Source of the DNA: Datnioides undecimradiatus
Taxonomy: Eukaryota; Chordata; Actinopteri; Lobotiformes; Datnioididae
Direction: 5' to 3'
Length of the DNA stretch: 64,000 bases
NCBI GenBank assembly: GCA_008933995.1
Contig: WARS01000011.1
Coordinates: forward strand, 10,073,516 to 10,137,515
The notes beneath the pieces were generated by a model. That model was given only the letters and a program-made list of their open reading frames with translations, did not search any database and was not told the DNA's origin. Positions within the stretch are counted from its first letter, which is position 1; each line of letters begins with the position of its first letter. The position numbers and the translations under genes were made by a program. Below are positions 1-12,100 of this stretch, in pieces.

Positions 1-1103
1 TTTTCCTCCACGTCTGTCTGCCAGACAACTGAAGTAAGCATACCTTTTCTCATGCAGAGCCAAGATGTACACAGGCAGATGATCACAGTGGCGGTTGGGC
101 AGCCGATAGCACTATCCTCCGGCTTCTGCCCACGTTTGTGTCTCTGACAATTAGACTCCAGGCTGACAGGGAGCATGGTTCAGCCACTGAGTTAAGAGAC
201 TTTGTCAAATGTGTAGCCCATCAAAATGCACGGGCGGCCCCAGCTGAAGTCAGTCATCCCCTATTAACGATGGCCCTATTAGCTCCTCCCGTGACCTGTG
301 AGCTGGGAAATGAAAGGCATGGAGGTGCAGTCATTTATATAACCAATGTCAGGGTGCGTCGGACATGGACACCCCTCATCTCCCCGCGCCTCATCAGCCT
401 CTCTGATCAGATGGGGATGCATAATACATCAGACGGCCAGTAAGTGGAGGAAAGACATTCATCACTGTCCACCTTTCAAATTAGATCCCACAGACGTGGC
501 AATCAGTCAGATGCATCAGTATTCAGTCCTGGCTGAAGGCTCTCCTGCAGAGACATCCCCTCCATTACAGCTTTACAAACCTTACTTTAGTGTAACAACT
601 GCCCTTGTCGCATAATCTGTACTTCAAACAATAGTGTTTTTCCCTACATTGACTTTTACTCCAGTGTGTTAACTTGCCACTGTGATTGTCTGTATGGATT
701 TATGGATATGGGAGGGAGGCGAAGAGACTTTCAGAGTTTGTCTTACAAGCTTTTTTTTCCTAGTGTGTCAAATAGATGAGCCTGTGTCCACAGGGCATAG
801 ACCAGACAAACAAAAGCTGTGGTTTAGTTTGACTCTTTCCCATCTTTTCCCCTGGGCATCATTAAAGTTTCATCCTTTGAAAGCACTCATTTCTATGTGA
901 TCAAAACGCACTTAGTTGCAGATTTTTGTTCCTTGTTTACATATAATTGTTCCACAAGTGTTCTCATTGCTGTCTGATCAAGATATGCACAAAGCAAATC
1001 ATATACTGTGTTTATTGGAAAAGCAGACTGCGGTTTGCCTAATTAGAAATGTTCTGTTCTGTTTTTTTTTCCTTATGTTGGTGTCCCATTGATGGTGGCC
1101 TCC

Positions 1104-1126
1104 TCCTTCCCTTTCTCAGGTAAGAA
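1104..1126 (+). promoter_or_regulatory. recursive-splice-like junction (3'ss joined to 5'ss)
   Basis: A pyrimidine-rich run ends in TTTCTCAG and is followed immediately by GTAAGAAA, so an acceptor AG (1118-1119) abuts a donor GT (1120-1121) with no exon between. This is the form of a recursive splice site (pyrimidines, then YAG, then GTRAG), known in very long introns of flies and of vertebrate neuronal genes. If it is used, the host transcript runs on the + strand. A lone CAGGTAAG octamer is expected about once per strand in 64 kb, so this single instance is weak evidence. Confidence 0.25.
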
Positions 1127-2418
1127 AGTGATTTAATCCTTTGGCTATCCACAAACTCAAGAAATGTAACTTAGCAATTAAGTTCATACTCACTAATAGA
1201 TCAAACCTGGCAAAGTTAACTGTTTACAATTTTAATTACAGTTAACAGTTTCACCATGGGTGCATTTAACGTCTGTTTTTTACCTGACACGCATTTCATA
1301 CAAATGAAATGAAACATAAAGTACAATGGAGGATGTGTCATCATGACTAGTCCATTATGAAATTGCGAGCTTCAAAGAGCGCAGATTTAATAAAACCCCA
1401 TCACAATAACATTAACACATTTCCAAAACTTTCCCAGGATGTGTCAACAGCCTAATTCATTTTGCATTGAGCTCAATTCTTCAGTCATATTCAATTGAAA
1501 CTGCACATTAAATAGAAATCTGCATGCTCTTTTACTGTGCATAGTAGGTTCCTTTGCCGGCTCTAAATCTATGGCCAATTGCGTCTACACCAACCCATTC
1601 GCAGGACTTGTTCCTGATGTATTAAGCAATAGTGTCTCTGTCTCTTGGTTTTCCTCAGCAATTAAGACAGTGTGAAAAAAAGGACTTTTCCACGAGTCTT
1701 TTTCCATTTAGACCTCAGGGAGAAGGCTTTATTTAGTCTAGCCAGTCTGTAATGCGTAGCTTCTGTTGGTCTTGACTGAGGTGGACCATGATGCTAAGTG
1801 GGGCCCTGTCTATGCCAGAGTGCTGAGAAGCAGATGTGCTGGGTGATCAGCTTGAGTCTCAGCCACAGCTCCTCTTCCTGGATGTTAGGTTCTGTGGTGT
1901 CCAACTGTCAGAGTTTCCCCGAGGCTGCTAATCGGCTTTGAAATGGAAACAATTAGTTCCATAGCTGAGGTAGTCTGTTGTGTGGCTGGATTCTGCCTAA
2001 GAGTCTTCACTGCTTTTGCTGTGTCATTGGGAGCTAGCAGAGAGGATGTAGTAAAATGTTTGTTTCTTGTCTTTTCGACGGTGTGAATTTGTAGAGTTTA
2101 GACTTTTCATATATAAACATCAGAAAATATAATAATGTAGTTGTGATCTCCACCAGAAAACCACATGATCTGATGGTGAAATATAGTGAGATGCACCTCA
2201 GGCCCCCAGCTTGTTATTAAAATAGCTGGACAATGTAACCTGGTCTATGTGCAGTGACTTGAAAGTGTGGAAGCGTTGAGGCAGCTCTTGGAGCAGCTTG
2301 GAAGGTCTCCTCAGTCTCCTCTCATCAGATGTCTGACTTTAATTTGTCTCAGCGCGCCTGAGGAAAGGTCATGATCCAGATGCTTTCACCCTCCTCTACT
2401 GGTCTTCAGCTTTCCACA

Positions 2419-2470
2419 AGAGAAAAAGAGAGAGAGAGGGAGGGAAAGAGGGAGAGAGAGAGAGAGAGGG
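2419..2470. repeat. (GA)n / GGGA purine-rich simple repeat
   Basis: The + strand is almost pure purine for about 50 bases, with GA dinucleotides interrupted by GGGA units. It is an ordinary low-complexity tract. Its purine/pyrimidine strand asymmetry allows triplex (H-DNA) formation in principle. No gene is associated. Confidence 0.9.
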
Positions 2471-2749
2471 ATGGACAGAGTGGGAGGAAAGTCTTGGTGT
2501 TCCTGCCTTGGCTCTACCTTAGTTCCCCCACCCCCACAAATGTACATCCTCATTTATAATGAGTGTGCCTGTCCACCAGAGTGGTGGCTCATTTGTTGGT
2601 TAGTGGGAGGGACTGGCTGTGATGACCAGGGACACCTATGGATGGCTGACGGGATCCACATACTCATTGTAGCACTGAGGTGATTGAACAAGTCCCAGAG
2701 CGCACAGTGTCTCTGGGATCCCTTTTCCAAATTGTGACAACAGTTGGAA

Positions 2750-2779
2750 TTTCTCCTCTCCTCTCCTCTCTTCTCCTCC
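2750..2779. repeat. (CTCTC/TCTCC)n pyrimidine tract
   Basis: About six imperfect pentamer units of C and T on the + strand form a short low-complexity tract. No acceptor AG follows directly. Confidence 0.85.
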
Positions 2780-3966
2780 ATCTTAAAAAAAATGATTTAC
2801 CCATTTCCACAATTACTGTTCTTTTTTCTCTCTGCTGTGTTTCGCAAAATAAATTAAGCTTCAGCAAAGATGATTCACAATATACCTATTTTAAGAAAGA
2901 TGACACAATGACAATATCTGGTGGAAATTCTCACCAATGCATTGATTTGTGCAATCATAGTCAAGTCAGGCATTGATGCTTTGAGGAACGCTATGAATTT
3001 CAAGAAAAAGAGCACTGAATACTAACAGATAATTACAATCACAAGGTGTGTCACACTTTGTTTTAGCGCACAAAATTAGATTGCGTACATCAGAACAGAT
3101 AATTGATGGCAACAGGGGGAAAATGTTTTAATAGGTTCTGACCTTAAGGCAATAATTGATTCAATTCGCCTCATCACAATTCACTAATTTCTGCAGGAGG
3201 AATAGCTGTGGGATTTTCTATTTTGTACGTGTGGGGGGGTTGTACTGTGGATGGCTGGAAGCGCACACAATTACTCACATGGAAGAGCCCATGTTAAATG
3301 AGCTTGGCACTCAAGAAACAAACCTCAGAATGTGCCTGTGTAGACTGCTGTGTGCATGTTAATCAATAGTCATGATTTATTCAATGAAGTAGCTGTCAGG
3401 AAGTGGTTGTGTGAAGTGTGAAGAGGATGATGAGAGGCGCCCACTGGTTAGTCTTAGTGTCCACAGAGAGGGAGAGGTTTTGTTTTAACCAAAGCCAAGA
3501 ATGAGTAATGTGCAGTTGTAGTGAAAATAAGTGCCAAATTACCGTATTAGGACATAAATTGTCTTCTGGTGTAAAAATTGTTTGAAGATCATGTAGTAGT
3601 AAATGAAAGCGTGTTTCTTTGACCGTTAATTTTTGCATGTCTCATTGTTTTCCAGTATGTGCTTGTGTCTGCAGACAGTTCATTGAGGGCGTCCAACCAC
3701 TGTCTAAATTGGCTTCTGATTCACTTCTACTCTGGTAATGTCTAAATACTGCCTCTGGATCAGGGTTTCACTAGCTGTGTCCTGAAAATAGAGTGAAAAA
3801 CAAGCGGAATCAACCATGTCTGTGTTTGTTTGGCCCACTCCGTTCAGGGCTCTTGCGAAACGTAACCAGCATGGCATTGACAAAGATTACGGTCCCACAG
3901 GCCACAGTGGGTGTGCAGAAGAAAGTGGCCTCGCTCTGGCATCTGGCACTGAAACATATATACTTA

Positions 3967-4043
3967 GGCACAGTGGCATACACTGGCACACAGCGACATA
4001 CACAAACACTCTCAGACACAAACACACACACACAAACCCACAC
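3967..4043. repeat. degenerate (CA)n tract
   Basis: CA-rich sequence interrupted by GCGA, TA and CTCAGA units, ending in a cleaner stretch at about 4021-4034. It looks like an old, decayed CA microsatellite. Confidence 0.85.
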
Positions 4044-4208
4044 TTGCAGTGAGAGAGGCAGACTTACATAGCGTCAACAAGGGGAGGGTCAGAGTCCAAA
4101 CATCCGTAGTAAGTGTTTGACTCAGCTCAACCCCTCATAGACACTTTTAATGGAGTTGGCTCTCCCTCCACCCTTCACCCTGGATCCAGCCCAGATGAAC
4201 GCTACCAC

Positions 4209-4249
4209 TTCTCTCTCTCTCACTCGCTCTCTCTCACTCTCTCTCTCTC
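4209..4249. repeat. (CT)n microsatellite, interrupted
   Basis: CT dinucleotides with CACTCG and CACT interruptions. Ordinary low-complexity DNA about 0.5 kb upstream of the candidate exon at 4735-4774. Confidence 0.9.
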
Positions 4250-4734
4250 GACGGTTGCTTCTGTCTGTAGACAAATTGTAGTGGGAAGGGGAAGTTAATG
4301 ATATAAAAACCACCACACTGCCTCTTTAAGTGGGGATTAGAAAAAAGGAGTGCAGGCCAAGGGAGAAGAGGGGGCTGTGAGGGGGGAGTGTAAAAATAAG
4401 AAGCCCGGCAGGAGCGGCACTGCAAGGTCACCTCTGCTGTAGTGTCGGGCCTGTCGGATCGAAGGCATGGCTAAGGGGTTGCAGTGGTACGGACCGGTCT
4501 CCTAGGAATGCTTCAGGAAGATCTCCTGCCATACCTGAGGCAGCCGCTCATTTATCTGGAATGCTGCGCTCCGACTGCTAACGACCAGCTCAAATTGGAC
4601 TATTTTTTCCCATTTGTCAGTTGGCCAGCTGCACTGGCTCAGCTGCGCATCTGTGCGGAGGGAAGGCGTAGGACAATGAAAGTTCCAAACTCATTTTTCT
4701 CACTTCTCTTCATTTTGTGTCTCTCTTCTCACAG

Positions 4735-4774
4735 TTGGGAGAGTTTTCAGTATTGTTGCCGCCTGTCAGTCTAA
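4735..4774 (+). other. candidate 40-nt exon with strong splice sites
   Basis: Upstream is a long pyrimidine tract (from about 4694) ending in CTTCTCACAG at 4725-4734, a very good 3' splice site. Immediately after the 40-nt segment is GTAAGT (4775-4780), fully complementary to U1 at the intronic positions, although the last exon base is A rather than G. Two of the three forward frames are open across the segment and one ends in TAA exactly at its last complete codon. The length does not divide by three, so inclusion would shift frame in a coding transcript. I recognise no peptide. It could be a cassette, poison or non-coding exon, or a pseudo-exon, which are common in long introns. Confidence 0.3.
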
Positions 4775-4799
4775 GTAAGTCTCCCTTGGCGCAGTGTTA

Positions 4800-5710
4800 A
4801 TGGAGACGAGTGCCTTTGGCATGTGGCAAAGCTTCTCCTGTGACATTTATGAGGCCCCTGCACAGCAGGGGTGCTCAGTATGGCTTATAATCTGCCTGTT
4901 GTGGAGGATATTTAACACTGTATGTACGTTTTCTCCAGTGGCATGGGTTTGATGCTTTAACTCATTAAAAACAATTGTACACTGTATGGATGACTAATCT
5001 GAAGTGGTAATGGCAGTACCTGTGAAAGGATCCATGTACAGCAATGGACAAAATAACAGGAATACCTTCAGTGCAGTGCAGTCAGACACTAAATTATAGG
5101 ATCGAGATTTATCATAGGGACAGAAAACCTCTCTCTGATGCAGTTTCAAGTTTTGCAAAGTCCATATTTATTCCAGGTCTATACATTAAATTGCATTGTA
5201 CTGTATTGTACATGTGATATTTGCAACAGTATCTGTAGCTTTATTGACCAGCAAATTAGAACTTATAATCAGTTCACCATGTCTGTTAAAACATGCCAAC
5301 AGTGACAGGATAGAGAAAAACTCCCCAAAAAGTGCGTGAACACCCCCACCTTACTTTGTTCATTAGGAGGAAATGAGCGGTTTTTCCCACAACATTTTTA
5401 TCATTTAAATGAGCTTCATCAAACAGGTCATTAATATGGAAATTACCCTCCTTTCACTTTATTGCCAAGCCTTTCCAAGCCCAGCGAAAAGCCAAATGTT
5501 AGTGTAGGTTTACACTGACTCTGTACTTTTCAAGTTTTCTCCAAGTCTTATCTGGGTTTTGTAGGTAGTTGTTGCGCTGCTTTGCACAGAATCGTGTTGT
5601 GGTTTGTAAAATTAATGTATTAAAATATAAATTCATGCACAGGATAAGATCTGACTGTAAATTTTGTGTGACTTCCATTCTTGTTAAATGTAACTCCTTC
5701 CACAGACTCC

Positions 5711-5766
<56 letters not shown>

Positions 5767-7875
5767 CACTAGTGCAATAAACACTTAAAATATGCTCCAT
5801 ATACCTGGAATGACATTATGAAATAAACAAGGCATGTTATCGTATATCACAAATATTTTGTTACCGAAAAACAGGAAAAGAAAATGTTAAATGCATTAGT
5901 GTTTATTTTTGGTACAGAAGTGTCTTAAACACACCAGACACATACTTCTCTACATTAAAAAGTTCTCTGATCTCCACTATCCAACCATCTGCAGTTTACT
6001 TTTTTGGCCGCAGCACAGCTCGGAGATGCTCCTCTAGTGCAGGGGAAATCCACTGACCGGTCTGGAACTGGCAGAGGCGAGTCAGTCTGACAAGGTGTGA
6101 AAAGAGTCATGATCTTCTTCTCTCTCCCTCTCAGATCTCACTTTGATGGACTGCTTTGTAGTGCAAGGAGCTGGGCAAGTTCTGCTAAGCTACATTACAA
6201 TATATGGCGTGTTTGCCCAGCAGGTGCCATTTCCCTCTCTGCTATAATATGAAACACTTTGAATTGCTAGCACGCTGAATGCCAATGTCAACTTAGGGAT
6301 GTAGCTCACAGACCTGCTCTTTTAAAAACCTCCTGCACCACCTGGAAAGAGGATAAGTAAAGTGCTGCTTGTTAAGCTCAGTTGTTATTAAGGTGATGTT
6401 TTAAACTCTATCTGGGGTTGGATCACCCAAAAACACTAAAATAAAAATAATATTTTCCCCACCCACTTTTAGTGGAATCTAGCTGTAAAGATAGTTTGGG
6501 TTTTATTTGATCAAGGTATGAATTGTCTGCATTTGAGCTTTCTCTCTCCACCCCAATTCAGTGGAAGTGAGTGGGATTTTATTTGTAGTGCTCACAGCTT
6601 AAAAAAAAAATCAAATTTCAAAATTTCAACGCCAGAATTTCCTTACAGGGAAAAAATACCCTTGACCTTCCTGTGAACTGTTTTCACTGGAACTGTTTCT
6701 TTGGAAAGGAGTTCCAGTGAAAGCTGGCAACATATTCTCTGGATTTTCCAAAGTATGGATACACTGAAAAAATACACGTGTGGGCACAAGTGTTGATTTT
6801 ATTTTCAAATTTCATTCACCTCAAATGCAATCAATTGATTAATTATTTATATATTTATTTTCTTTAGTCTCTCAACTCAGATGGGGGGAGAAAATATATT
6901 TAACTCTTAACGAAATACAATTACGATGATATCATAATGTCACTAATAAGTACATAAAGCCCACACATATAATGCTAATTGAGTGACATTTATTTTTCTA
7001 TCCTTGGTCTTAGTTTTGAGTTTACTCTTTTGCATTACATGGGGTTGTGCTTAGTTACTTAGAAATGTATCAATACAGTCATTTGAACATCTCACCGACT
7101 TAATCTTGCTCATGTTGTTTAATTTGACTAATATTTCCTCAGTGTGTGAGCTCATGATTACTACAATGTGTTCAGTCAGCCAGTTTGGCATGTCTTGTTT
7201 TGAATAGGCTGTTGAGGCTCTGAAATGGAGAGCTATACATTTCCTCATTAAAAACAACATGCAACAAATCTTGCTGGACATTAACACTTTTGTAACAGAA
7301 ATGCCACATTTCTGCATTTTACCCCACAATCGTCATGATAAAAGATAAAATGAAATTGTACAAATCCTCTCCGTTTGTATTATAAACTACTGATAAGCCT
7401 TTAAACACATTAAGCACCAACTGGATTTCCTGGATTGTATCTTATTGTCTCACTGGCACCTTAAACAACATGTCCCCTCCAGCACAGCTTCACGCACCTT
7501 TGAAATGCAGACCTCTGCTGTTGTTTATGCATATGGGACTTTTTGACAGGCCAGCTGAAACTCTGCCTGTCACTCAGTGGGCAGTGTAACAGAAAGGGAC
7601 ATGTCGTGTGGAATCTTGTAATGCACAAATGAACGGTGATATGTGATGACAGGACAAAGCCACTGAACACACCTATGACTGGCTGCAGGCTGGTCTGCAG
7701 AGGCAGGTGAAATGCCTTAGCCATTGTTGTTTAATGTTATGTGACATTGCTCTTTGCTTGTTGCTATCAGTTCAACTGAGCAGCAAGCTGGATACAAAAG
7801 CTTCTGTTATCTCCATCTGTGTTATTTGTTAGCTTTTGGTTCCTCTCTGTAGGATGTGGTTTCGGCATAATGAGG
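4800..7875. other. non-coding segment, no gene seen
   Basis: AT-rich intronic or intergenic sequence. A long CA microsatellite sits at 5714-5764, and 6600-7330 is notably A/T-rich with many short A and T runs. Open frames on either strand are short and one (minus, ending near 5.5 kb) is simply the translated CA repeat. No splice-site pair, RNA gene or familiar repeat was found. Confidence 0.75.
5714..5764. repeat. (CA)25 microsatellite
   Basis: An uninterrupted AC/CA dinucleotide array of about 50 bases. Pure arrays of this length are normally highly polymorphic. The repeated VCVC or THTH frames across it are translation artefacts. Confidence 0.97.
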
Positions 7876-7879
7876 GTGT

Positions 7880-8115
7880 GTGGAAGTGGCGCTTAATACT
7901 GAGCATCAAGGTTAATGAAGTCAGCATGCAATTAACTCAAAGCAGGCCTTGGTCGTACAACGACTCCTTCACCCTCTTTGATAATAACATTGGCCATTCT
8001 TTGTGTGCACAGTGTCAGATTATGCACCTCGTTTACCTTTTAGATTCCTTTAAAAGCCATGGAGTGAGTCTTCCTGCTCCTTCAACATGTCTCTATCAAC
8101 TTTGATGTCAATAAC
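7880..8115. promoter_or_regulatory. candidate conserved non-coding element (TCF/SOX-type motifs)
   Basis: This stretch has little low complexity and several closely set developmental-factor motifs: GCATGCAAT at 7924-7932 next to a TAAC/ATTA core, a TCF/LEF-type CTTTGAT at 7976-7982, and a SOX-like CTTTGTG near 7999-8005. The look (even composition, AT-rich cores, no long open frame, no simple repeat) is that of vertebrate conserved enhancers. Conservation itself cannot be seen here, so this is inference from motif density. Confidence 0.25.
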
Positions 8116-9106
8116 TCACCACAGGATCCTCACAGATTAATTAATGTGATAAAAAAAAATTCTTTACAAAGGCTAAGTTTCCACTAGATGAATAGAGCGT
8201 TTCTCAAGTTCAGGGAAAAGGCCAAGATTCTGTAGGTGTTTACCAAATAATCCCACACAACAAGTGAAGCAGAAACTTAATTGTAACTAATTAGCTCCCT
8301 AGAGGTTTAATTGGATCTGCATTCTTTATTCCCCAGTTTACCTGCAATATGTAAATCCTGCTTCCATGTTGAGGAGTGGGGGAGAAAAAAAACGCGAGGG
8401 TATGGGAGGGATCCGTAAAGGGAAGCTGAATTAAGTGAAGTTGAAAATCAGTCTGTAACAAGCTTAATTTCTGTCTTGTCTGGCTCTCTTCACCCATTCG
8501 GCACCCTGGAGCTGTTTCCAGCCTGTGTAATTGAATGTGCGTTCACTAATGGTAGAGTATTCGGCTCATCTCGGAGGTCAGGTAATAAGAGGGCTTTGTT
8601 TTTACTTTCTTCCTCAGATGAGTTTCTTTCTCTGGATTGAACGTGACTTTGTAGACGTTCTTAGTGTTGTGTGGAAACCCCTTCCCAAACTAACTTGGAG
8701 AACATGAGCAACCTGTCTCTGTTGTGTTTTGAATAGCATCCCTTTGAGGCAATGCTGTTGTTTCTTTTGCATGATTACACTTAAAATGATGAGGCTCAAA
8801 CTGGAACACCACCATCTGTCCACCTTGACTTTGGAGCACAATTTTCTGGGCTAGGACCCTTTTTGTTTTCAGGTTCATCTGCACCGTCCCAAACTGGGAG
8901 TCGGCCAGTGGGATATTGTTAATTTTTCTCCTGACAAACCACGTGATGGGTTAAAGGTTAAATAAGCTATGCTACCGCCAAAGCAGGATATTACTGTTTT
9001 TTGTTTGAGTTAAAACTCCCTCAAATCGCCAACCAGAGAACACAATGAAAGCCTATTCATCCCAGACCTTCAGCCACAGCACCGACAATGCTGTCCATCC
9101 TGTTTT

Positions 9107-9120
9107 GTTTCTATAGCAAC
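9107..9120. promoter_or_regulatory. perfect RFX X-box motif
   Basis: The 14-mer GTTTCTATAGCAAC fits the ciliary/RFX X-box consensus GTHNYYATRRNAAC at every position and keeps the imperfect inverted-repeat form to which RFX dimers bind. It lies in a mixed-composition stretch about 25 bases after a CAGCACC half-site resembling half of an RE1 element. No promoter or gene start is visible nearby, so if bound it would be a distal site. Confidence 0.4.
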
Positions 9121-9129
9121 TGCAGCTCT

Positions 9130-12100
9130 TAACTTGGCCTTACCAAGCCTGAACAAGTATAAAGTTGCTAAACTAGTAGAAAACAGATGTCCGTGGACTG
9201 TTTGCCAGATCCACTCCAAAGTAATTTTTGTTGCACAGCTTTATTCCTTTTCATAACACTTCATCAACAGTTTCTTTCCAAGCAGGTTCAGATTTCACTT
9301 TGAGTAGTGACCTCATCAGGGAGGCTTTTTAATTAAATAGCAGGCATTGCATATGCTGCCCGTGAAAGAATTTTACTTTGTCAAAAAAACAAACTGCGAA
9401 GCTCTGCTCCTGCTTGGTCAGTGTTTGCAAACATGACAGTATAACAGAGGAAAAAGAAGTCTCATGGAAGGCCACAGTGGCAGCAGAGACAGGAACAGGG
9501 TGTGGAGCATCCAGCCTCAGAGGGTGTTACATCACCAGACTTTTCCACTTTTCCATCAGGCCACACATACTTCACCACAGTGAAACTCACATGGCTCGAG
9601 TCACTGAGCAGACTCAGGATTTTTGGTTTTAAATGTTACCAGAAGTTTGGTTGAAACTTTTGGTTGGCATTTGGCTTCAACCAACTTTTTTCACAAGGCG
9701 AGAAATATGGCAAGAACTTAAAAAAGCCCCGAGCAAAGTCGTCATATTTAGAAATTCATCAAAAATGACATATTCCTCCTACTTGCATGTATGCATTATA
9801 TATGGAGATGGGTCTTGTATGCGATGCTCAGAATATGAAATCCACCTGGCCTGCACATATTGGATTAAAACTGAGCTATCCAGACAGAAACCAGCCAAAC
9901 TCCCGCTCCTCCTACTAAGTCACTCTTAGATGACACAGGCACTTTGAGTCAATACTCATGCTTCAGTTAATCACTGTGTATTTTTATTTTTCAAGACACA
10001 GAGCCAGTTGTGTCAAAAAAATACGATGTAATTATACAATTATTTGTTTTACACCTATTAGAGATTCAGAACATGGGATTTACAGTACAGAAATATTCAG
10101 AATAATACAAGATATAAAAGTACACAAACAGATATACATGTCGAATAAACACATTCTTTAAAAAAATCTTGCTGAGAAAAAAAACCCCTCATATTCACTG
10201 ATGTTCATCGAAAAAAGAGAAGAAGCATACAGGAGAACATACATGCAGCATTACCCTGGCGTCACTATCTTCCTTCTTGTTCATAAACAGCACAATTATT
10301 TGGGCAAGTAAAAGAGCCGCCCTACCACAATGGTGTAAATAAGATCCAAAACAAAACCAGACCAGTGTGCTGCTGCTGTTCCTTTTAAGGCAAATTACCG
10401 GTCTGGTGTAGAATATTGCACTCAGATAATTACAAAAAATGCAGGAAGGCAAGAGGAATATTAGATTAAAGCTGCGAGGGGAAAAAATGCTGCAGGTAAA
10501 GAAAAATATTCAAAAATAATTGTGTGTAAGCACACACACAAACACCACTCTTCTTGTGCTCATACATTTCAAACTTGTAGAAATGTTCTAGTTAACGTGC
10601 TGATTAAAAATGAGAGGTTTAAGTAATATGTTTAAAACTCCTCATGTGTTATTTCTGTATAGAACCATACTGTTCACTTTGTGTCTCATTTGTTGGGTAG
10701 TTTCATAGTGCCGTGTACTTTCTGAATTAAAGGACATGTTGTGACAGCCCAAGCAAAATGTTGATCTAAATTTCGTGGTGGGGAAAAAAAAATATTATTA
10801 GAATTATTATCAGTGTTATTATTACTGGTAGTGACTGTAGTGGTAGTCCCTGAACTAGCAGTGGCAGTATTTTATTCTACAGATGAAAGTCTGGCACCAT
10901 CAGTGACAGAGTGGTGTCATGCCTGCCTGAGAAGGTTCATCATGAGCTCTAGCAAAGCATGTCAGGCATGCAGGTGAAAGACTGGAATGTGATTAGTCTG
11001 TCCTGCAGGATTGTGATAAGAGGCCACAGTTCATGCATATCAGCGAAGGAGGAACTATTTGACTCAACTCTCAAAAAGTGATACTTAATAAAGACTTGCT
11101 AAAAAAGTCAAATACATGTTCGAGTCAGTCACTTTTCATTTGCTAATTGAGCTGCTCGGTTTGATTGGGTGTGACACGCTGCTCTGAATGTCAATACCTG
11201 CTGTTTGTATTCTACACGCGGCTGATAGCAAACAGTACTCCTTTGCCTCCTCTAGAAAATAATGATGGACCTCAAGGTTCATGCATAATGCAGAGGCTGT
11301 GAAAATAGTGTTTCCTGAGAGCACACCGCATCGCCTTTGGACTTAAGTGAAATATAACCTGAATTTGACATTTTCTAATATCCTACACCAAACTTTTTGT
11401 TTCAAAGAGATAGGGGCGGTAATTGCTGCACCAGAAGAAAGACTGCCGATCCTTCTGGGTATTGCGGGTGACTGTGGGGACAAGGCGAGATTGGAACATG
11501 GTAATTGCAAAGACAAGGGCTGAGAATAAATGGAGGAAAAAAAAGAGTTCTTTACTGTCAGATAGAGGAAGGTCAGAAGCACAAGTGTATGACATCCATG
11601 CATGTTACAGTGTTTTATTCACAGTGTACACTGGGGACCGATACCTTTTCTTAGATATCCAATTCATCGCTTTGCTTTCTGACAAAGAGAGGAGATGATC
11701 TCTGCTGAAGTCCCCCCCAAACCCTCCTCCCCCCTCGACTGCACTGAAGTAACAAGATGTGATACAAGATGCAAGGATGTCAACAGCGTTAGGTCACAGT
11801 GAATATCAGAGCAGGCTACAGTATGCTTCTTTTCTCCCTCCCAAATCATTATTTCATTATTTGATTAATGTTTCCACGGTGTTGTCAGAATGCTTATACA
11901 TTTCCTCAAAGATGAAAGACAAACAGGGGCAATTTATTTCCCCAGATTAGATATCGATCACAGCTAGTGTGCTGGGCGTCAGATATCTTCCCTGAAAAAT
12001 GAATGTCAAATTGTAAGCATCGCTCCTTTTTTATTTTCTCTTTTTTTCCCCTGTTAAAGAGTTGCTCCTACATGGAGCATCCTAGTCTTTTCTGTTAGTG

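Larger units (their letters stand above)
1..4400. other. non-coding segment, no gene seen
   Basis: Both strands were read for open frames, splice-site pairs and known repeats. Frames are at most about 100 codons and have no family resemblance. The segment holds a zero-length splice junction motif at 1119/1120, a purine array near 2.4 kb, a TCTCC-type tract at 2750-2779, a degenerate CA tract near 4 kb and a CT tract at 4209-4249, listed separately. The rest is unremarkable AT-leaning sequence. I infer intron or intergenic DNA. Confidence 0.75.

Noticed and set aside
1966-1986. let-7-like string TGAGGTAGTCTGTTGTGTGG
   Set aside because: The seed and first nine bases match let-7, but the rest diverges and there is no complementary arm within about 80 bases on either side to form a pre-miRNA hairpin.
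4484-4774. small secreted protein starting at the ATG near 4675, with a hydrophobic leader
   Set aside because: The hydrophobic stretch is simply the translated pyrimidine tract of the acceptor at 4734. A 3' splice site explains it better than a signal peptide.
5499-5772. frames with poly-VC or poly-TH tails near the CA array
   Set aside because: These are translations of the (CA)n microsatellite and not genes.
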